A stretch of 13,774 nucleotides of DNA from Desulfobacterales bacterium (lineage in GTDB: Bacteria; Desulfobacterota; Desulfobacteria; Desulfobacterales; Desulfobacteraceae): positions 1 to 13,774 of the forward strand of contig JAKSBB010000744.1 in the NCBI GenBank assembly GCA_022361315.1. Direction: 5' to 3'. A program made the translations under genes and the position numbers. The notes below the pieces were generated by a model. It saw nothing but the letters and a program-made list of their open reading frames with translations. It was not told the origin of the DNA and did not search any database. This document shows, in pieces, positions 12,958-13,774 of this stretch. Positions within the stretch are counted from its first letter, which is position 1. Every line of letters begins with the position of its first letter.

Positions 12958-13774
12958 CTATTTTAACCCCTTCGGGGTAAAGCCCAGAATCACATCATAG
13001 GAATCCATACCAGGCGGCAATTGCGGTAGCGGGTTGGATCGTCTCACTGCATTCTTTGCAGATTCATCCAAATACTGGTTTCCGGATCTTGTTTCATAAG
13101 AGATATCCCTTATCTCACCGCTTTTCAAAATTTTTACAAACACCTTAACTTCAAGGTCTTGATTCATCCCTGCCATAACATCGTTGAATACCCAATTCTG
13201 GCTTATCGCCGAAGCGAGTACCATCTTATAAAGCTCAAGCGGGCCAGAGCCTTTTTCCCCGTAACCACCGCCCTGGCCGTTCCCCTGCCCTGCCCCCTGG
13301 GCATTCTCCTTCTCACGGGCGGCAATGGCCGACTGCATCCGCTCAAGGGCCTGGTTGATTTTTTCCTGATTCTGGGTCTCAATGCGCTTGGCCAGTTCCT
13401 CCCTGGCCTTTTCCAGTTCCTTCTCAGGATCCTTTTTGGGTTTGGGCTTCAGCTTCTTGTCCTTTTTCTTCTCGACGGATTTCTTATCCCGCTGGGCGAT
13501 AAGCTTCTTAATATTTTTCGGCTTCTTTTTCAGGCTGACATCGGGTTTGAGCTCCGGGACCGGTACCGGTGTTTCAGCCGGCGCTTCAATCGGTTTTGTA
13601 TTCAGATTTACCGAGGAATCGGGTTGCTTTTGGGGAGGCGGGTCAGTGACCGGGTCGGCAACGGATGGATTACCGGATGGACCGGGGGCAAAAGACACCA
13701 GATCCACACGCACCACCCGGGGTTTAGGCCTTGAGAACTCAAAATCATGCAGGAAGAACAGGGCGGTAAATAAG
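12958..13774 (-). CDS. tolA: TolA/TonB-family energy-transducing protein, 5' end outside the window
   Basis: Only the last 271 codons are present; the frame is open to the right edge (LFTALFFLHDFEFSRPKP). The hydrophobic start is the end of an inner-membrane helix, so the GTG codons near 13716 are not true starts. A Pro-rich stretch, a Lys-rich helix (KKKPKNIKKLIAQRDKKS, then ELEKAREELAKRIETQ) and a Gly/Gln linker (GQGNGQGGG) lead to a TonB C-terminal domain. That domain runs from about LYKMVLASAISQNW to the stop and includes VFVKILKSGEIRD, ESAKNAVRRSNPLPQLPPG and YDVILGF. The order before tolB and pal supports a TolA role: spanning the periplasm and coupling proton motive force (via TolQR, expected upstream) to TolB-Pal. 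The domain itself is TonB-like, so "TonB family" is the safe label. Confidence 0.85.
   Translation of the reverse strand, partial: LFTALFFLHDFEFSRPKPRVVRVDLVSFAPGPSGNPSVADPVTDPPPQKQPDSSVNLNTKPIEAPAETPVPVPELKPDVSLKKKPKNIKKLIAQRDKKSVEKKKDKKLKPKPKKDPEKELEKAREELAKRIETQNQEKINQALERMQSAIAAREKENAQGAGQGNGQGGGYGEKGSGPLELYKMVLASAISQNWVFNDVMAGMNQDLEVKVFVKILKSGEIRDISYETRSGNQYLDESAKNAVRRSNPLPQLPPGMDSYDVILGFTPKGLK

Noticed and set aside
13714..13716. GTG as the start of the TolA-like gene.
   Set aside because: The frame stays open to the window edge and the extra residues form the end of a membrane helix, so the true start lies outside.

Overview
This window looks like chromosomal core DNA from a Gram-negative, didermic bacterium of roughly even base composition. 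The organism has an outer membrane, shown by a Tol-Pal system with two lipoproteins. It uses c-di-GMP signalling (a PilZ protein) and a bactofilin cytoskeleton. The gene styles (TonB-like TolA, CpoB as a lipoprotein, an Ala-rich Pal linker, a YcgR-like PilZ protein) remind me most of Desulfobacterota, perhaps a Desulfobacteraceae-type sulfate reducer. That assignment is inference and was not tested by any search. I see no insertion sequences, CRISPR array, tRNA, rRNA or phage genes.

Layout. Two genes lie on the plus strand at the left: an HU-type DNA-binding protein (97-366) and a PilZ protein (443-1195), with a strong hairpin between them. Everything else is on the minus strand. Read in the direction of transcription from the right edge it runs: tolA-like (5' end cut by the window edge), tolB, pal, a strong terminator-like hairpin, cpoB/ybgF, ruvC, ruvA, ruvB, an L,D-carboxypeptidase/transpeptidase-fold gene, a one-span membrane coiled-coil protein, a Csd4-like M14/M99 peptidase, a bactofilin, then a good promoter, rplM, rpsI, a rho-independent terminator and sbcB. 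sbcB converges on the PilZ gene and overlaps it tail to tail.

Functional blocks. (1) Tol-Pal-CpoB couples inner-membrane energy to outer-membrane constriction and septal peptidoglycan synthesis. (2) RuvCAB branch-migrates and resolves Holliday junctions; in many Proteobacteria ruvCAB lies upstream of tol-pal, whereas here tol-pal comes first. (3) Four tightly packed genes (3630-7803) form what looks like a complete cell-shape module: homologues or analogues of Helicobacter pylori Csd6 (YkuD fold plus NTF2-like domains), Csd4 (carboxypeptidase with a Q..E...H zinc site) and CcmA (bactofilin), plus an unrecognised membrane protein that could link the cytoskeleton to the periplasmic enzymes. This is the most interesting part of the window. 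(4) rplM-rpsI has its own promoter and terminator; rplM uses a TTG start. (5) sbcB encodes exonuclease I.

The genes from ruvC to the bactofilin are nearly gapless (overlaps of 4, 37 and 1 bases; gaps of 2, 9 and 17), so co-transcription and translational coupling are likely. All product calls come from reading translated motifs by eye; no database search was run.
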